Position numbers and translations under genes: made by a program. From Acidiflorens sp963847715 (GTDB taxonomy: Bacteria > Acidobacteriota > Terriglobia > Terriglobales > Acidobacteriaceae), in assembly GCA_963847715.1 (NCBI GenBank), contig CAWKAZ010000012.1, forward strand, positions 248,001 through 312,000: DNA of 64,000 nt. The letters run 5' to 3'. Positions 8,496 through 16,031 of this stretch are shown here, one piece after another. Positions within the stretch are counted from its first letter, which is position 1. The number at the start of each line of letters is the position of its first letter. The notes beneath the pieces were generated by a model that saw nothing but the letters and a program-made list of their open reading frames with translations, did not search any database and had not been told where the DNA came from.

Positions 8496-8750
8496 CTAGT
8501 GCTTCATGCTGTCGTCGTGCTTCATTTCGTCTTTCTGCATCGCATCTTTCTTTTCTTTCTTTGTCTTCTTGTGCTTCTTGGAGTCTTTTGCCATGTCGTC
8601 TTTCTTCATGGAATCGTTTTTCATATCGTCCTGCTTCATCTGATCGTCTTTTTTCATGTTGTCGTTTTTCATGGAATCACCCGACTGCGCGAAAGCCATA
8701 GCGGTGAATAGCATGGCGGCGGACATCAGTTTTACCAGCGTATTTTTCAT
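8496..8750 (-). CDS. exported pentapeptide MxKDx-repeat protein
   Basis: 84 residues from the ATG at 8750 (a GTG at 8756 is also possible; AGGAG lies upstream of both). A signal peptide ending 'MAFAQ' precedes a Met/Lys/Asp-only mature region made of 'MKNDN', 'MKKDD', 'MKQDD', 'MKNDS' and similar pentads, interrupted by a Lys-rich patch 'KKHKKTKKEKK'. This matches the pentapeptide MxKDx family of small exported proteins. The function is not established; metal or polyanion binding is conceivable from the composition. Confidence 0.8.
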   Translation of the reverse strand: MKNTLVKLMSAAMLFTAMAFAQSGDSMKNDNMKKDDQMKQDDMKNDSMKKDDMAKDSKKHKKTKKEKKDAMQKDEMKHDDSMKH

Positions 8751-8875
8751 AGACACAGTTCTCCTGGTTGGATTGCCTGGGATTTGTTGGCCTGATTCTG
8801 CAGGGCCAGCGGTGAGATGCGCCGGGGTGAGGGAAGTTACAGGCTCTGCACCGTCGGCGTCCTGACGATGCCCCA

Positions 8876-8930
8876 GCCCCTAAAGGGGCGTCTGAAATGG
8901 GAGAAATTGCGGTATCGCTAAAGCGATACC
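8876..8930. repeat. double-hairpin element, copy A (T(A/G)AA loops)
   Basis: Hairpin 1 is GCCCC-TAAA-GGGGC (8876-8889). Hairpin 2 is GGTATCGC-TAAA-GCGATACC (8911-8930). The tail CTGATACGAA follows. Other copies with different stems lie near 29345, 30213, 40336, 45480, 50043, 53282 and 63419. Here it opens a 378-bp gap that holds only this element and the tandem array after it. Confidence 0.85.
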
Positions 8931-9130
8931 CTGATACGAAACCGAAGAGCGATACCCTGATACGAAACCGAAGAGCGATACCCTGATACGAAACCGAAGA
9001 GCGATCCCTAATACGAAACCGAAGAGCGCTGCGCTGATAAAACCGAAGAGCGATCCCTAATACGAAACCGAAGAGCGCTGCGCTGATAAAACCGAAGAGC
9101 GATCCCTGATACAAAACCGAAGAGCGATGC
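8931..9130. repeat. tandem array of about eight 24-26 bp units derived from the double-hairpin tail
   Basis: GAAGAGCG recurs at 8944, 8970, 8996, 9021, 9045, 9070, 9094 and 9119, that is every 24-26 bases, with CTGATACGAAACC between. Units 4-5 and 6-7 are almost identical 49-bp dimers (9021-9069, 9070-9118), showing stepwise amplification. The unit is the tail of hairpin 2 plus its 3' strand GCGATACC. It has no spacers, so it is not a CRISPR. Confidence 0.85.
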
Positions 9131-9134
9131 CAAA

Positions 9135-10265
9135 CTAGGCCTTGAGGAGCTCCCATCCCAAGGAGAGTCCGTTGGAGACGTAATCTCGAGCCGTGCCTGC
9201 GCCGACGTGCATGGATAACATTCCGGCGAAGGCGTGGGGGTTCGACTGAAACACACGCATTGTGCGTTGGCGGAGACGGTCGTGGTTGGCCATGAACAGC
9301 ATCAAGCGAGCCATTAGGGCGGGACGCCGCACAAGTTGGCGGTGAACCGCTTGATAGCGAGCCATGTCGCCGCTGGCGAGGCATTCGCCGAGCAGGGCCG
9401 CTTGTCGAAAACTGAGGCAGAGACCTTCTCCAGTGATGGCGTCGACTCCAGCGGAAGCGTCGCCGACCAAGACTGTGCGACCGCGATAGACGCGGCGCAA
9501 TCGGCGAGTGACGGTGATGGCGCCTCGTTCGTTCGAGGAGAATTCGGCATTGGCGAGACGGGCGCAAAGTTCGGGGAATTGCTCAAGGCCCTCTTCCAGG
9601 CGCAGCTTCTGGTCGGAGGAGATTAGTGCGACGCAAACCTCGTCGCTACTGACGGGAGTGGCGTAAACCTGGCATTGGTGGCCCCAGTGCAATTCCATGA
9701 ACGCGGTCCATGGGGCGACGCGACAGTGGCGGCGGAAGGCGAAGCGAAGATTCTTGTTTTGGGCGGAATCGGCTTCGGGAGGATCGAGGTTCGCCCACGC
9801 GCGAACGCGGGAACCGGATCCATCGGCGCCGACAACCCAGCGCGCACGGACTAGCTCACCGGCAACCAGCGCGCCTTGGGGATGAAGTCCGGTTACAGCG
9901 GACTGCCAGAGTAATCGCACTCCGCAAGCCGCGGCGTGATCGACCATGGCGCGGTGCAGATGAGTGCGGCGAATGCCAAAGGCTGTGCCGCGCGGGAACT
10001 CAGCTTCGGCGGTTGCGCCGTTGCTCACGAAACGAATGCCTTTGAACGGGTACGCGTCGCCTTCCGGAATCGTTACGCCGAGATTTTGTAGAGCCTCGAC
10101 ACCGTCGGGCATGAGGCCTTCGCCACACGGCTTGTCGATTGGAGGGACGGCACCGTCGGCCACGAGCACGCTCAGACCGCGACGGCTCGCGGCGATGGCG
10201 GTCGCCAGGCCGGCGGGGCCTCCACCGGCGATGAAGACGTCGTACGAATTGTTAGAGTTGTTCAC
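9135..10265 (-). CDS. FAD-dependent monooxygenase/geranylgeranyl reductase-like protein
   Basis: Rossmann FAD motif 'YDVFIAGGGPAGLATAIAAS' at the N-terminus, the 'VVGADGSGSRVR' motif in the middle and the second FAD motif 'VLVGDASAGVDAITGEGL' identify the FAD_binding_3 class. I place the start at the GTG at 10265, giving 376 residues. The frame stays open to 10307, but those codons are the octamer repeat next to the gene. It lies just downstream, same strand, of a remnant of a type III polyketide synthase gene. In bacteria such synthases often sit beside an FAD enzyme that oxidises the alkylpyrone or resorcinol product. The natural substrate may therefore have been lost. Confidence 0.82.
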   Translation of the reverse strand: MNNSNNSYDVFIAGGGPAGLATAIAASRRGLSVLVADGAVPPIDKPCGEGLMPDGVEALQNLGVTIPEGDAYPFKGIRFVSNGATAEAEFPRGTAFGIRRTHLHRAMVDHAAACGVRLLWQSAVTGLHPQGALVAGELVRARWVVGADGSGSRVRAWANLDPPEADSAQNKNLRFAFRRHCRVAPWTAFMELHWGHQCQVYATPVSSDEVCVALISSDQKLRLEEGLEQFPELCARLANAEFSSNERGAITVTRRLRRVYRGRTVLVGDASAGVDAITGEGLCLSFRQAALLGECLASGDMARYQAVHRQLVRRPALMARLMLFMANHDRLRQRTMRVFQSNPHAFAGMLSMHVGAGTARDYVSNGLSLGWELLKA

Positions 10266-10276
10266 GTAAACGCCAG

Positions 10277-10371
10277 GTTTCAAAGTTTCAGAGTTACAAG
10301 GTTTCAAAGAAGTTGCTGAGGGTCGTTGAGTCTTCAGAGATTGAAACTCTGAAACTCTGAAACCTGCAACT
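10277..10371. repeat. octamer-built inverted repeat (GTTTCARR units)
   Basis: GTTTCAAA/GTTTCAGA/GTTACAAG octamers on the left face TTGAAACTC/TGAAACTC units on the right. This family also occurs at 11862, 18167, 51211, 59303 and 60065. Here it lies between the polyketide synthase remnant and the FAD enzyme and extends into the latter's possible 5' end. Confidence 0.75.
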
Positions 10372-10373
10372 CA

Positions 10374-10526
10374 CTACCATTCCAGTAAAACGCCGAGCGT
10401 TCCGGGGTCGGGGCGTCGATTTTTCATGACTTCTTCGAGCACCACCAGGACCGAGGCGGAAGACAAATTTCCGGTGCGGCGGAGGCATCGCCAGGAGACG
10501 TCGAGTTCACCGCTCACAATTTGCAT
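10374..10526 (-). pseudogene. C-terminal remnant of a type III polyketide synthase (chalcone synthase-like)
   Basis: A 50-codon frame from ATG 10526 reads 'LDVSWRCLRRTGNLSSASVL' followed by 'VVLEEVMKNRRPDPGTLGVLLEW'. This matches the C-terminal part of chalcone/alkylpyrone synthases, including the Asn of the Cys-His-Asn triad in 'GNLSSAS'. The catalytic Cys and His regions (about 300 residues upstream in an intact enzyme) are missing: upstream in-frame sequence is unrelated and meets a stop within about 25 codons. The usual 'GPGFxxELxLLxW' ending also looks shortened to 'LLEW'. The next gene upstream points the other way, so the rest has been deleted. I judge this a pseudogene fragment. Confidence 0.7.
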
Positions 10527-10661
10527 GTTTGCTTTCGTCTCGGAAGGACGAGAACCGGCCGTCTGTCGCCCGAGCTATGGGAACTTGGATGTCGAATAAA
10601 GTAGCTTAGATGCCGAGCAATGGTGTAAAAGTATTGAAATTTGAAAACGAAGGGCTTACCA

Positions 10662-11246
10662 GTGAAATTTTTTGCCGGCTTGATCTTGGGTCTCCTTATC
10701 CTGCCCTGCGGGGCGTATCTGTATTTCACGGGCGGCAGCGCTCCGGTGGCCACCACGGATTCCGACATGCCGTTTGAAAAGTTCTTTGCCAAGAAAGCGC
10801 AACACGCGCGCATCGACAAGGAAATGCCAAAAACCGTCCCCATTCAGCCGACCGAAGTCAACCTGATGGCTGGCGCGGATCTTTACAAGCAGCACTGCGC
10901 TGTTTGCCACGGCTTGCCGCTGACGCCGAAGTCGGCGATTTCAACTGGGATGTATCCGAAGCCGCCGCTCCTGATGGAAGGCAAAGGCGTGACGGACGAT
11001 GAGCCGGGCGAGAGCTATTGGAAGGTCTACAACGGATTCCGGCTGACCGGCATGCCGGGATTCGGCAAGTCGCTTACGGAAACGCAGATGTGGCAGATGG
11101 CGTTGCTGGTGGCGAATGCCGACAAGTTGCCGCCGTCGGTAAAAGCGATTCTGGTTGCGCCGCCGCCGGGCGTGCCGACACTTTCGACTGTACCGCCCGC
11201 GATGAACCCGCCGGCATCGACGAGTCCTGCTTTACCACCAAAGTAG
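10662..11246 (+). CDS. membrane-anchored c-type cytochrome
   Basis: About 194 residues from a GTG at 10662 preceded by GAAGGG; a TTG at 10641 is the alternative. An N-terminal hydrophobic anchor 'FFAGLILGLLILPCGAYLYF' is followed by a single haem c motif 'CAVCHG' near residue 85 and a Met-containing 'GMPGF' that can supply the sixth ligand. The 'LTETQMWQMALLVANADKLP' helix is typical of monohaem cytochrome c C-termini. A Pro-rich tail ends the protein. It likely carries electrons in the periplasm. recX follows on the same strand with no obvious functional link. Confidence 0.85.
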   Translation: MKFFAGLILGLLILPCGAYLYFTGGSAPVATTDSDMPFEKFFAKKAQHARIDKEMPKTVPIQPTEVNLMAGADLYKQHCAVCHGLPLTPKSAISTGMYPKPPLLMEGKGVTDDEPGESYWKVYNGFRLTGMPGFGKSLTETQMWQMALLVANADKLPPSVKAILVAPPPGVPTLSTVPPAMNPPASTSPALPPK

Positions 11247-11320
11247 ATACCGAGACGGCCACCCAAGCGAACGAGGCCGAATTGCTAACGCTCCGGCCTC
11301 GTCTCGCGCTATCGTTAGGT

Positions 11321-11860
11321 ATGGCGTTCGCGCGTCCCAGAAAACTCTTTACCGAGGCGGAACTCTATGAGTATGCCGTCGGTGCACTCGCGCGCCGCAT
11401 GCGCTCGGTGGCGGAACTGAAGCGCCTGCTGCGGAACCGCGTGGAAGCGGATACGGAGTTCGGGAAGACGCTGGTCGAGTTGATCATTGTTCGGCTGAAG
11501 GATCAGGGGTACCTGAGCGATGCCAAGTATGCGGCGGCGTTTTCGGCGTACCGTCGCGACAACGAGAAGTTCGGGCGGCGGCGGGTGGTCAACGATCTGA
11601 AGGCGAAGGGAGTGCACGGCGACGTCATCGAGAAGGCCGTGGCGGCGGTTTACGACGAGGTGAAAGAAGAAAGCCTGGCGCGCGACTATCTGCGCCGCAA
11701 GCGACTGCAGAAGCCCAAAGAGCGTGATCAGAAACAAGCAGCGCGGATATTCCGCAACCTAACGCGAGCGGGGTTCGGAGCGAAGACAATTTTCGCGATT
11801 CTCAAGAAGTGGGATGTGGATGAGGAGATGCTAACGGCGCTGGAGGGGGAAGGAGACTAG
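11321..11860 (+). CDS. recX: RecX-family regulator of RecA
   Basis: 179 residues from the ATG at 11321, the usual length of RecX. It consists almost entirely of helical three-helix repeats: 'YAVGALARRMRSVAELKRLL', 'DQGYLSDAKYAAAFSAYRRD', 'FGRRRVVNDLKAKGVHGDVI' and 'RAGFGAKTIFAILKKW'. These fit RecX, which binds RecA filaments and tunes recombinase activity. The open frame continues upstream into the cytochrome gene in another phase, but those codons do not resemble RecX. recA is not in the window, so the gene is detached from its common partner. Confidence 0.87.
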   Translation: MAFARPRKLFTEAELYEYAVGALARRMRSVAELKRLLRNRVEADTEFGKTLVELIIVRLKDQGYLSDAKYAAAFSAYRRDNEKFGRRRVVNDLKAKGVHGDVIEKAVAAVYDEVKEESLARDYLRRKRLQKPKERDQKQAARIFRNLTRAGFGAKTIFAILKKWDVDEEMLTALEGEGD

Positions 11861-11861
11861 G

Positions 11862-11940
11862 TTTCAAAGGTTTCAGAGTTTCAAGGTTTCAAGGAAAGAC
11901 CGAGTCTTTGAAACGCTGAAACTCTGAAACGTTGCAACCT
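11862..11940. repeat. octamer-built inverted repeat (GTTTCARR units)
   Basis: GTTTCAAA, GTTTCAGA, GTTTCAAG units on the left and CTTTGAAACGCTGAAAC-type units on the right form a long slippable hairpin between recX and the next gene. Confidence 0.75.
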
Positions 11941-12020
11941 GCTTCTTGTCCCTTGCGCCGATTGCGGCTACTCTGATAAAACCTTGCCACTGAATAAATC
12001 TTGAAGTTTTTGGAGGAACT

Positions 12021-12380
12021 ATGAAGACGAAGCTCTCTCTCATGATGGCAGCGGCGCTGCTCGCGCTAACCGCGTTCTCGTTTGGCCAGGATATGGCGAG
12101 CGACACGAAGAAGGCTGCCGACAAGACCGGCGATGCCACCGCAACCGCCGCGAAAAAGACGGCACACGCTACCAAGAAAGCGGCTGTAAAGACCGGCGAC
12201 GCCACGGCAACCGCCGCCAAAGACACGGGTAAGGCCACGGAAAAGGCTGCCGACAAGACTGGCGATGCCACGGAAACGGCTGCCAAGAAAACCGGGCATG
12301 GAGTGAAGAAGGGCACGAAGGCCGTCGGACATGGCGTGAAAAAAGGCGCCGAGAAAACTGCCGACGAAGTGAAGAAGTAG
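12021..12380 (+). CDS. exported Ala/Lys/Thr-rich repeat protein (histone H1/LEA-like)
   Basis: 119 residues with a clear signal peptide ('LMMAAALLALTAFSFGQ') and a ribosome site GGAGGAAC. The mature part is a low-complexity chain of 'KTGDATATAAKK' and 'KAADKTGDAT' repeats about 22-24 residues long, rich in Ala, Lys, Thr and Asp and without aromatic residues except His. Composition resembles LEA-type or histone-H1-like tails, but the signal peptide places it outside the cytoplasm. It may protect against stress or bind polyanions; this is inference. Confidence 0.75.
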   Translation: MKTKLSLMMAAALLALTAFSFGQDMASDTKKAADKTGDATATAAKKTAHATKKAAVKTGDATATAAKDTGKATEKAADKTGDATETAAKKTGHGVKKGTKAVGHGVKKGAEKTADEVKK

Positions 12381-12397
12381 TTTCAACTGTTAATTCA

Positions 12398-12444
12398 GGG
12401 ACGGGCGTCCCTTCGACAAGCTCAAAGCTAGCCCCGCCCGTCCC
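12398..12444. repeat. inverted repeat upstream of alaS, possible terminator
   Basis: GGGACGGGCG (12398-12407) is the exact complement of CGCCCGTCCC (12435-12444), with 27 bases between. It lies 18 bases after the stop of the preceding gene. No U-tract follows, so it may be a factor-dependent terminator stem or another dispersed hairpin. Confidence 0.5.
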
Positions 12445-12558
12445 GCCGCCTATAGTGGAGTCGCTCGCGTGAGTGCGAGTTGTTCAATCTGCACGTCTGC
12501 GCTCGTCGCTCGCTGCTGCAACCCCCCCCGATGGTTATCATTTAGAATTTAATCCGCA

Positions 12559-15312
12559 ATGCTTACAGGCTCCGAAATTCGCCGCAAATTCCTGGACTTC
12601 TTCATACAGAAGGGACACCGCGAGGTGCACTCCTCATCGCTAGTCCCGGCCAACGACCCGACGCTGCTGTTTACCAACGCCGGCATGAACCAGTTCAAAG
12701 ACGTCTTTCTTGGACTGGAGAAGCGCGACTACTCGCGGGCGACGACCTCGCAGAAATGCGTACGGGCTGGCGGGAAGCACAACGATCTGGAGAACGTTGG
12801 ATTTACGAACCGGCATCACACGTTTTTCGAGATGCTGGGGAATTTTTCGTTTGGCGACTACTTCAAGAAAGACGCGATCGCGTATGCGTGGGAGCTGATT
12901 ACGTCCCCGGAGTGGTTTGGGATTGAGAAGGGCAAACTGTACGTCACAATTTTTGAAGGCCAAGGGAACATTCCTCGTGATGATGACGCTGAAGAGCTTT
13001 GGCGTGAAGTGGGCGTGCCAAAGGATCGTATCTTCGCGATGGGAATGAAGGACAACTTCTGGCAAATGGGCGACACGGGCCCATGCGGTCCGTGCAGCGA
13101 GATTCACTACGACATGGGCGTCGTGGCATCGGATCAAGGGCATACGGATTGCACGTTTGGCTGCGATTGCGGACGGTACGTGGAGCTGTGGAATCTGGTG
13201 TTCATGCAATTCGACCGGGATGCTTCGGGGAAGTTAAATCCGTTGCCCAAGCCGTCGATCGATACAGGCGCGGGGCTGGAGAGGATGGCGTCGGTGCTGC
13301 AGGGCGTGATTTCGAATTACGAGACGGATTTGTTTACGCCGCTGATCAAGCGGGCGGCGGAGCTCACCGGTGCGTCGCTCAAGAAGGAGCTCGACAAGGA
13401 AGCGCATACGAAGTCGGCGGCTTCTTTGCGGGTGATTGCGGATCACTCGCGCGCAGCGACGTTTCTGATTTCGGACGGAGTTACACCTTCGAATGAGGGA
13501 CGTGGCTACGTGTTGCGCAAGATTATTCGGCGGGCGATCACGCACGGACGATTGCTGGGGCAGACGAAACCGTTTCTCTTTGAGATGGTGTTCGCGGTGC
13601 GCGACGGGATGCAAGATGCCTATCCGGAATTGAAAGAAACGGCGGAGCGCGTCTCGAAGGCCGTTCAGGCGGAAGAGACCCGGTTCGCGAATACGCTGAA
13701 TGTCGGTCTGGAGAAGCTCGAGGTAATTCTGAAGTCTTCTGGAGATGCGCTGGCTGGCGAGGATGCATTCAAGCTCTACGATACGTTTGGAATGCCGCTT
13801 GATTTCATGCAGGACGCTGCCCGCGATCAAGGAATCAAGTTCGATCAGGTAGGCTTCGATCGTGCAATGGCGGAGCAACGAGACCGTGCTCGCGCTTCGT
13901 GGAAAGGCGCGGCCAAGCAGACTGCCAACCCTGCTTACCAGCAGCTGCCGAAGTCGGAGTTTGAAGGCTATCGGCAGACGCGGTCAGGGAATTGCGAAGT
14001 GCTGGCGATTATTAAGGGCGGGCAGGGCGCGCACGAATTAAAGGCCGGCGAATCGGGCGAGATCATTTTGGATCACACTCCGTTCTATGCGGAGTCGGGT
14101 GGGCAGGTTGGCGATCGTGGATGGTTCTACTCTGACGATCACAATACTGTCGTTGCCGAAGTGACCGGATGCTATTACCCGGTGCAGGGTGTGCGGGCGC
14201 ATCAGGTTGTCATGAAATCTCCGATTCGCGTCGGGGACAAGGTCGATGCGGTTGTCGACGTTGCGGTCCGCGAATCCACCATGCGCAATCACACGGCTAC
14301 GCATTTGCTTCAGGCTGGGTTGCGGGAAGTTCTGGGGAAGCATGTGAAGCAGGCGGGGTCGCTTGTGGCTCCGAATCATCTCCGGTTCGATTTCTCGCAC
14401 TTTACCGGTGTTGCGGACGAAGAGTTGCAGGACATTGAAGGCATCATCAACAAGGAAGTTCTGCGGAACGAGCGGGTTGAGATTATTGAGAATGTTCCGA
14501 TTGATGTGGCGATCAACGAGTATCACGCGATGGCGCTGTTTGGGGAAAAGTATGGGGACAAGGTGCGCGTGATCAAGATCGGAGATTTCTCGACTGAGCT
14601 GTGCGGTGGCACGCATACGGCACAGACGGGCGGAATTGGACTGATCAAGATTTTGAAAGAGGGAAGTGTGTCGTCGGGTGTAAGGCGGATTGAGGCGGTG
14701 ACAGGCGAAGGGTCTTTGCGCCACTTCCGGAAGGATCACGAACTTGAAGGCGTGGTTGCTAGCTTCGTTGGTCCCACCCTTGCGCAAAAGGCGCGCAAGG
14801 ATGGGGCACCCTCACTATCGACGCCCACATCGGAGGAGGGTACGTTCTCTCCGGCGGAGGCGCTGCGAGCGGAACTTGAGAAGAAAGACGCGGAGATCAA
14901 GCGGCTGGCACGGGAGCTTGATCAGGCGCGGATGAAGTCGGCGTCATCGGGCGCAGCGAATCTGGGCGATAAGATCAAAGATGTGAAGGGCGTCAAGGTG
15001 CTGGCACATCGGGCGGATAATCTGGACCGGGCGCAGATGCGTTCGCTGGTCGATCAACTTCGCGACAAGTTGGGTTCGGGCGTGGTGGTGCTGGGATCGG
15101 CAACGGATGGAAACGTCTCGCTGATTGCGGGCGTCACCAAGGATTTGACGGGCCGTGTCCAGGCCGGGAAAGTGGTTGGCAAAGTGGCGGAGAAAGTTGG
15201 CGGCAAGGGCGGCGGGCGTCCGGATCTGGCCGAGGCGGGCGGGAAAGATGCCGGTGCGCTGGACGCGGCCTTGAGTGAGGCTTACAGTGTCGTGGAGTCG
15301 CTGTTGACTTAA
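12559..15312 (+). CDS. alaS: alanyl-tRNA synthetase
   Basis: 917 residues. It charges tRNA-Ala and edits mischarged Ser/Gly. The class II catalytic core is shown by 'HHTFFEMLGNFSFGDYFK' and 'DTGPCGPCSEIHYD', the editing domain by 'NHTATHLLQAGLREVLGKHV' and 'ELCGGTHTAQTGGIG', and the C-Ala domain by the Gly-rich 'KVGGKGGGRPDLAEAGGKD'. Between editing and C-Ala domains a hairpin repeat (14773-14810) has been translated in frame as 'VGPTLAQKARKDGAPSLS', extending the linker before the coiled coil. The rest is intact, so the enzyme is probably functional. Start ATG 12559 gives the standard N-terminus 'MLTGSEIRRKFLDFF'. Confidence 0.97.
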   Translation: MLTGSEIRRKFLDFFIQKGHREVHSSSLVPANDPTLLFTNAGMNQFKDVFLGLEKRDYSRATTSQKCVRAGGKHNDLENVGFTNRHHTFFEMLGNFSFGDYFKKDAIAYAWELITSPEWFGIEKGKLYVTIFEGQGNIPRDDDAEELWREVGVPKDRIFAMGMKDNFWQMGDTGPCGPCSEIHYDMGVVASDQGHTDCTFGCDCGRYVELWNLVFMQFDRDASGKLNPLPKPSIDTGAGLERMASVLQGVISNYETDLFTPLIKRAAELTGASLKKELDKEAHTKSAASLRVIADHSRAATFLISDGVTPSNEGRGYVLRKIIRRAITHGRLLGQTKPFLFEMVFAVRDGMQDAYPELKETAERVSKAVQAEETRFANTLNVGLEKLEVILKSSGDALAGEDAFKLYDTFGMPLDFMQDAARDQGIKFDQVGFDRAMAEQRDRARASWKGAAKQTANPAYQQLPKSEFEGYRQTRSGNCEVLAIIKGGQGAHELKAGESGEIILDHTPFYAESGGQVGDRGWFYSDDHNTVVAEVTGCYYPVQGVRAHQVVMKSPIRVGDKVDAVVDVAVRESTMRNHTATHLLQAGLREVLGKHVKQAGSLVAPNHLRFDFSHFTGVADEELQDIEGIINKEVLRNERVEIIENVPIDVAINEYHAMALFGEKYGDKVRVIKIGDFSTELCGGTHTAQTGGIGLIKILKEGSVSSGVRRIEAVTGEGSLRHFRKDHELEGVVASFVGPTLAQKARKDGAPSLSTPTSEEGTFSPAEALRAELEKKDAEIKRLARELDQARMKSASSGAANLGDKIKDVKGVKVLAHRADNLDRAQMRSLVDQLRDKLGSGVVVLGSATDGNVSLIAGVTKDLTGRVQAGKVVGKVAEKVGGKGGGRPDLAEAGGKDAGALDAALSEAYSVVESLLT
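14773..14810. repeat. dispersed hairpin repeat inserted in frame within alaS
   Basis: CCCACCCTTGCGC (14773-14785) pairs with GCGCAAGGATGGG (14793-14805) with one mismatch across a 7-nt loop AAAAGGC, followed by the tail GCACCC. It is the same family as 3636-3670 and 42522-42556. It encodes residues in the linker after the editing domain. Confidence 0.85.
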
Positions 15313-15330
15313 GACCAACCGGAGTCTGCT

Positions 15331-15693
15331 ATGGACGATCGCATAAGATTCATCGAGCACCGGGGCAAGAAGATTTTGCTGTGTGATTTTTCCCATGCGG
15401 ATGCGCACGAGATGCAGCTTCTGCTGGAGTATGTGAGGGTAGTGGTCGCGCAGCACGGACACGAGTCAATCGTCACGCTCGGCGACTACACCGGGGCCAC
15501 CGTGGATCACGCGGTTGCTACCAAGATTAAAGAAGTGCTGACGCTCGACCGGCCGTTTGTAAAGAAGACAGCATGGGTTGGCACTGAGAATGTCCCGCAC
15601 GCCTTCATGGAGAACTTCCACTCGTTTTCGCAGCGCGAGATCATGACGTTCAAGACGCGGGAAGAGGCGATGGAGTGGCTGGTGGAAGATTAG
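15331..15693 (+). CDS. hypothetical protein, possible STAS/SpoIIAA-like fold
   Basis: 120 residues beginning 'MDDRIRFIEHRGKKILLCDF'. Alternating strands and helices, and the ending 'IMTFKTREEAMEWLVED', recall small STAS-like proteins whose last helix follows a 'F.t.eeAl.WL' pattern. No catalytic motif is visible. It starts 18 bases after alaS on the same strand with a GGAG site, so it may be co-transcribed with alaS. I assign only a fold suggestion. Confidence 0.6.
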   Translation: MDDRIRFIEHRGKKILLCDFSHADAHEMQLLLEYVRVVVAQHGHESIVTLGDYTGATVDHAVATKIKEVLTLDRPFVKKTAWVGTENVPHAFMENFHSFSQREIMTFKTREEAMEWLVED

Positions 15694-15749
15694 GTCTCAA
15701 GTTTCAGAGAAATAGTTCGCTTGTGGGCAACCGATCCGCGACCAAATCG

Positions 15750-15778
15750 TTGACATAGCTATGTTAGATAGCTATCAT
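15750..15778 (+). promoter_or_regulatory. toxin-antitoxin promoter overlapped by a twin palindromic operator
   Basis: TTGACA (15750-15755), 17-bp spacer and TATCAT (15773-15778) make a strong sigma-70 promoter. Two identical 8-bp palindromes ATAGCTAT at 15755-15762 and 15768-15775 lie between the boxes, 13 bp centre to centre, ideal for antitoxin/toxin autorepression. Transcription would start at about 15785, at the antitoxin ATG itself, implying a leaderless mRNA. Confidence 0.7.
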
Positions 15779-15784
15779 GTTGGC

Positions 15785-16030
15785 ATGAAGGTGAGCGTGG
15801 CGGATGCCAAGAACAAGCTGCCGGAACTTATCAAGGCGGTCGAGGATGGGGAGCCTGTGACCATCTGTCGCCGTGGTGTGCCTGTCGTCGATATCGTTCG
15901 CAGCAAAACACCCAGCCGCAAAGAAAGGGCTCTGGGTACGCTGAGAGGCAAGATCCAGATCCTCGATCCGGACTGGTGGAAGCCGATGTCCGACGACGAA
16001 GTAGAAGATTTTCTCGCCGGGCGGCCTTAA
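15785..16030 (+). CDS. Phd/YefM-type antitoxin
   Basis: 81 residues from the ATG at 15785. The start 'MKVSVADAKNKLPELIKAVE' followed by 'GEPVTICRRGVPVVDIV' is the classic Phd/RelB-like DNA-binding fold; the C-terminal part 'DPDWWKPMSDDEVEDFLAGR' is the toxin-binding tail typical of VapB partners of PIN toxins. An upstream ATG at 15761 lies inside the promoter and is therefore unlikely to be used. The toxin gene begins one base after the stop. Confidence 0.88.
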   Translation: MKVSVADAKNKLPELIKAVEDGEPVTICRRGVPVVDIVRSKTPSRKERALGTLRGKIQILDPDWWKPMSDDEVEDFLAGRP

Positions 16031-16031
16031 G

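Noticed and set aside
8931..9130. CRISPR-like array
   Set aside because: Units are contiguous 24-26 bp with no unique spacers, and no cas genes are near; it is a tandem repeat of a hairpin tail.
11018..11320. N-terminal extension of recX
   Set aside because: These 101 codons overlap the cytochrome c gene in another phase and do not resemble RecX; the ATG at 11321 gives normal length.
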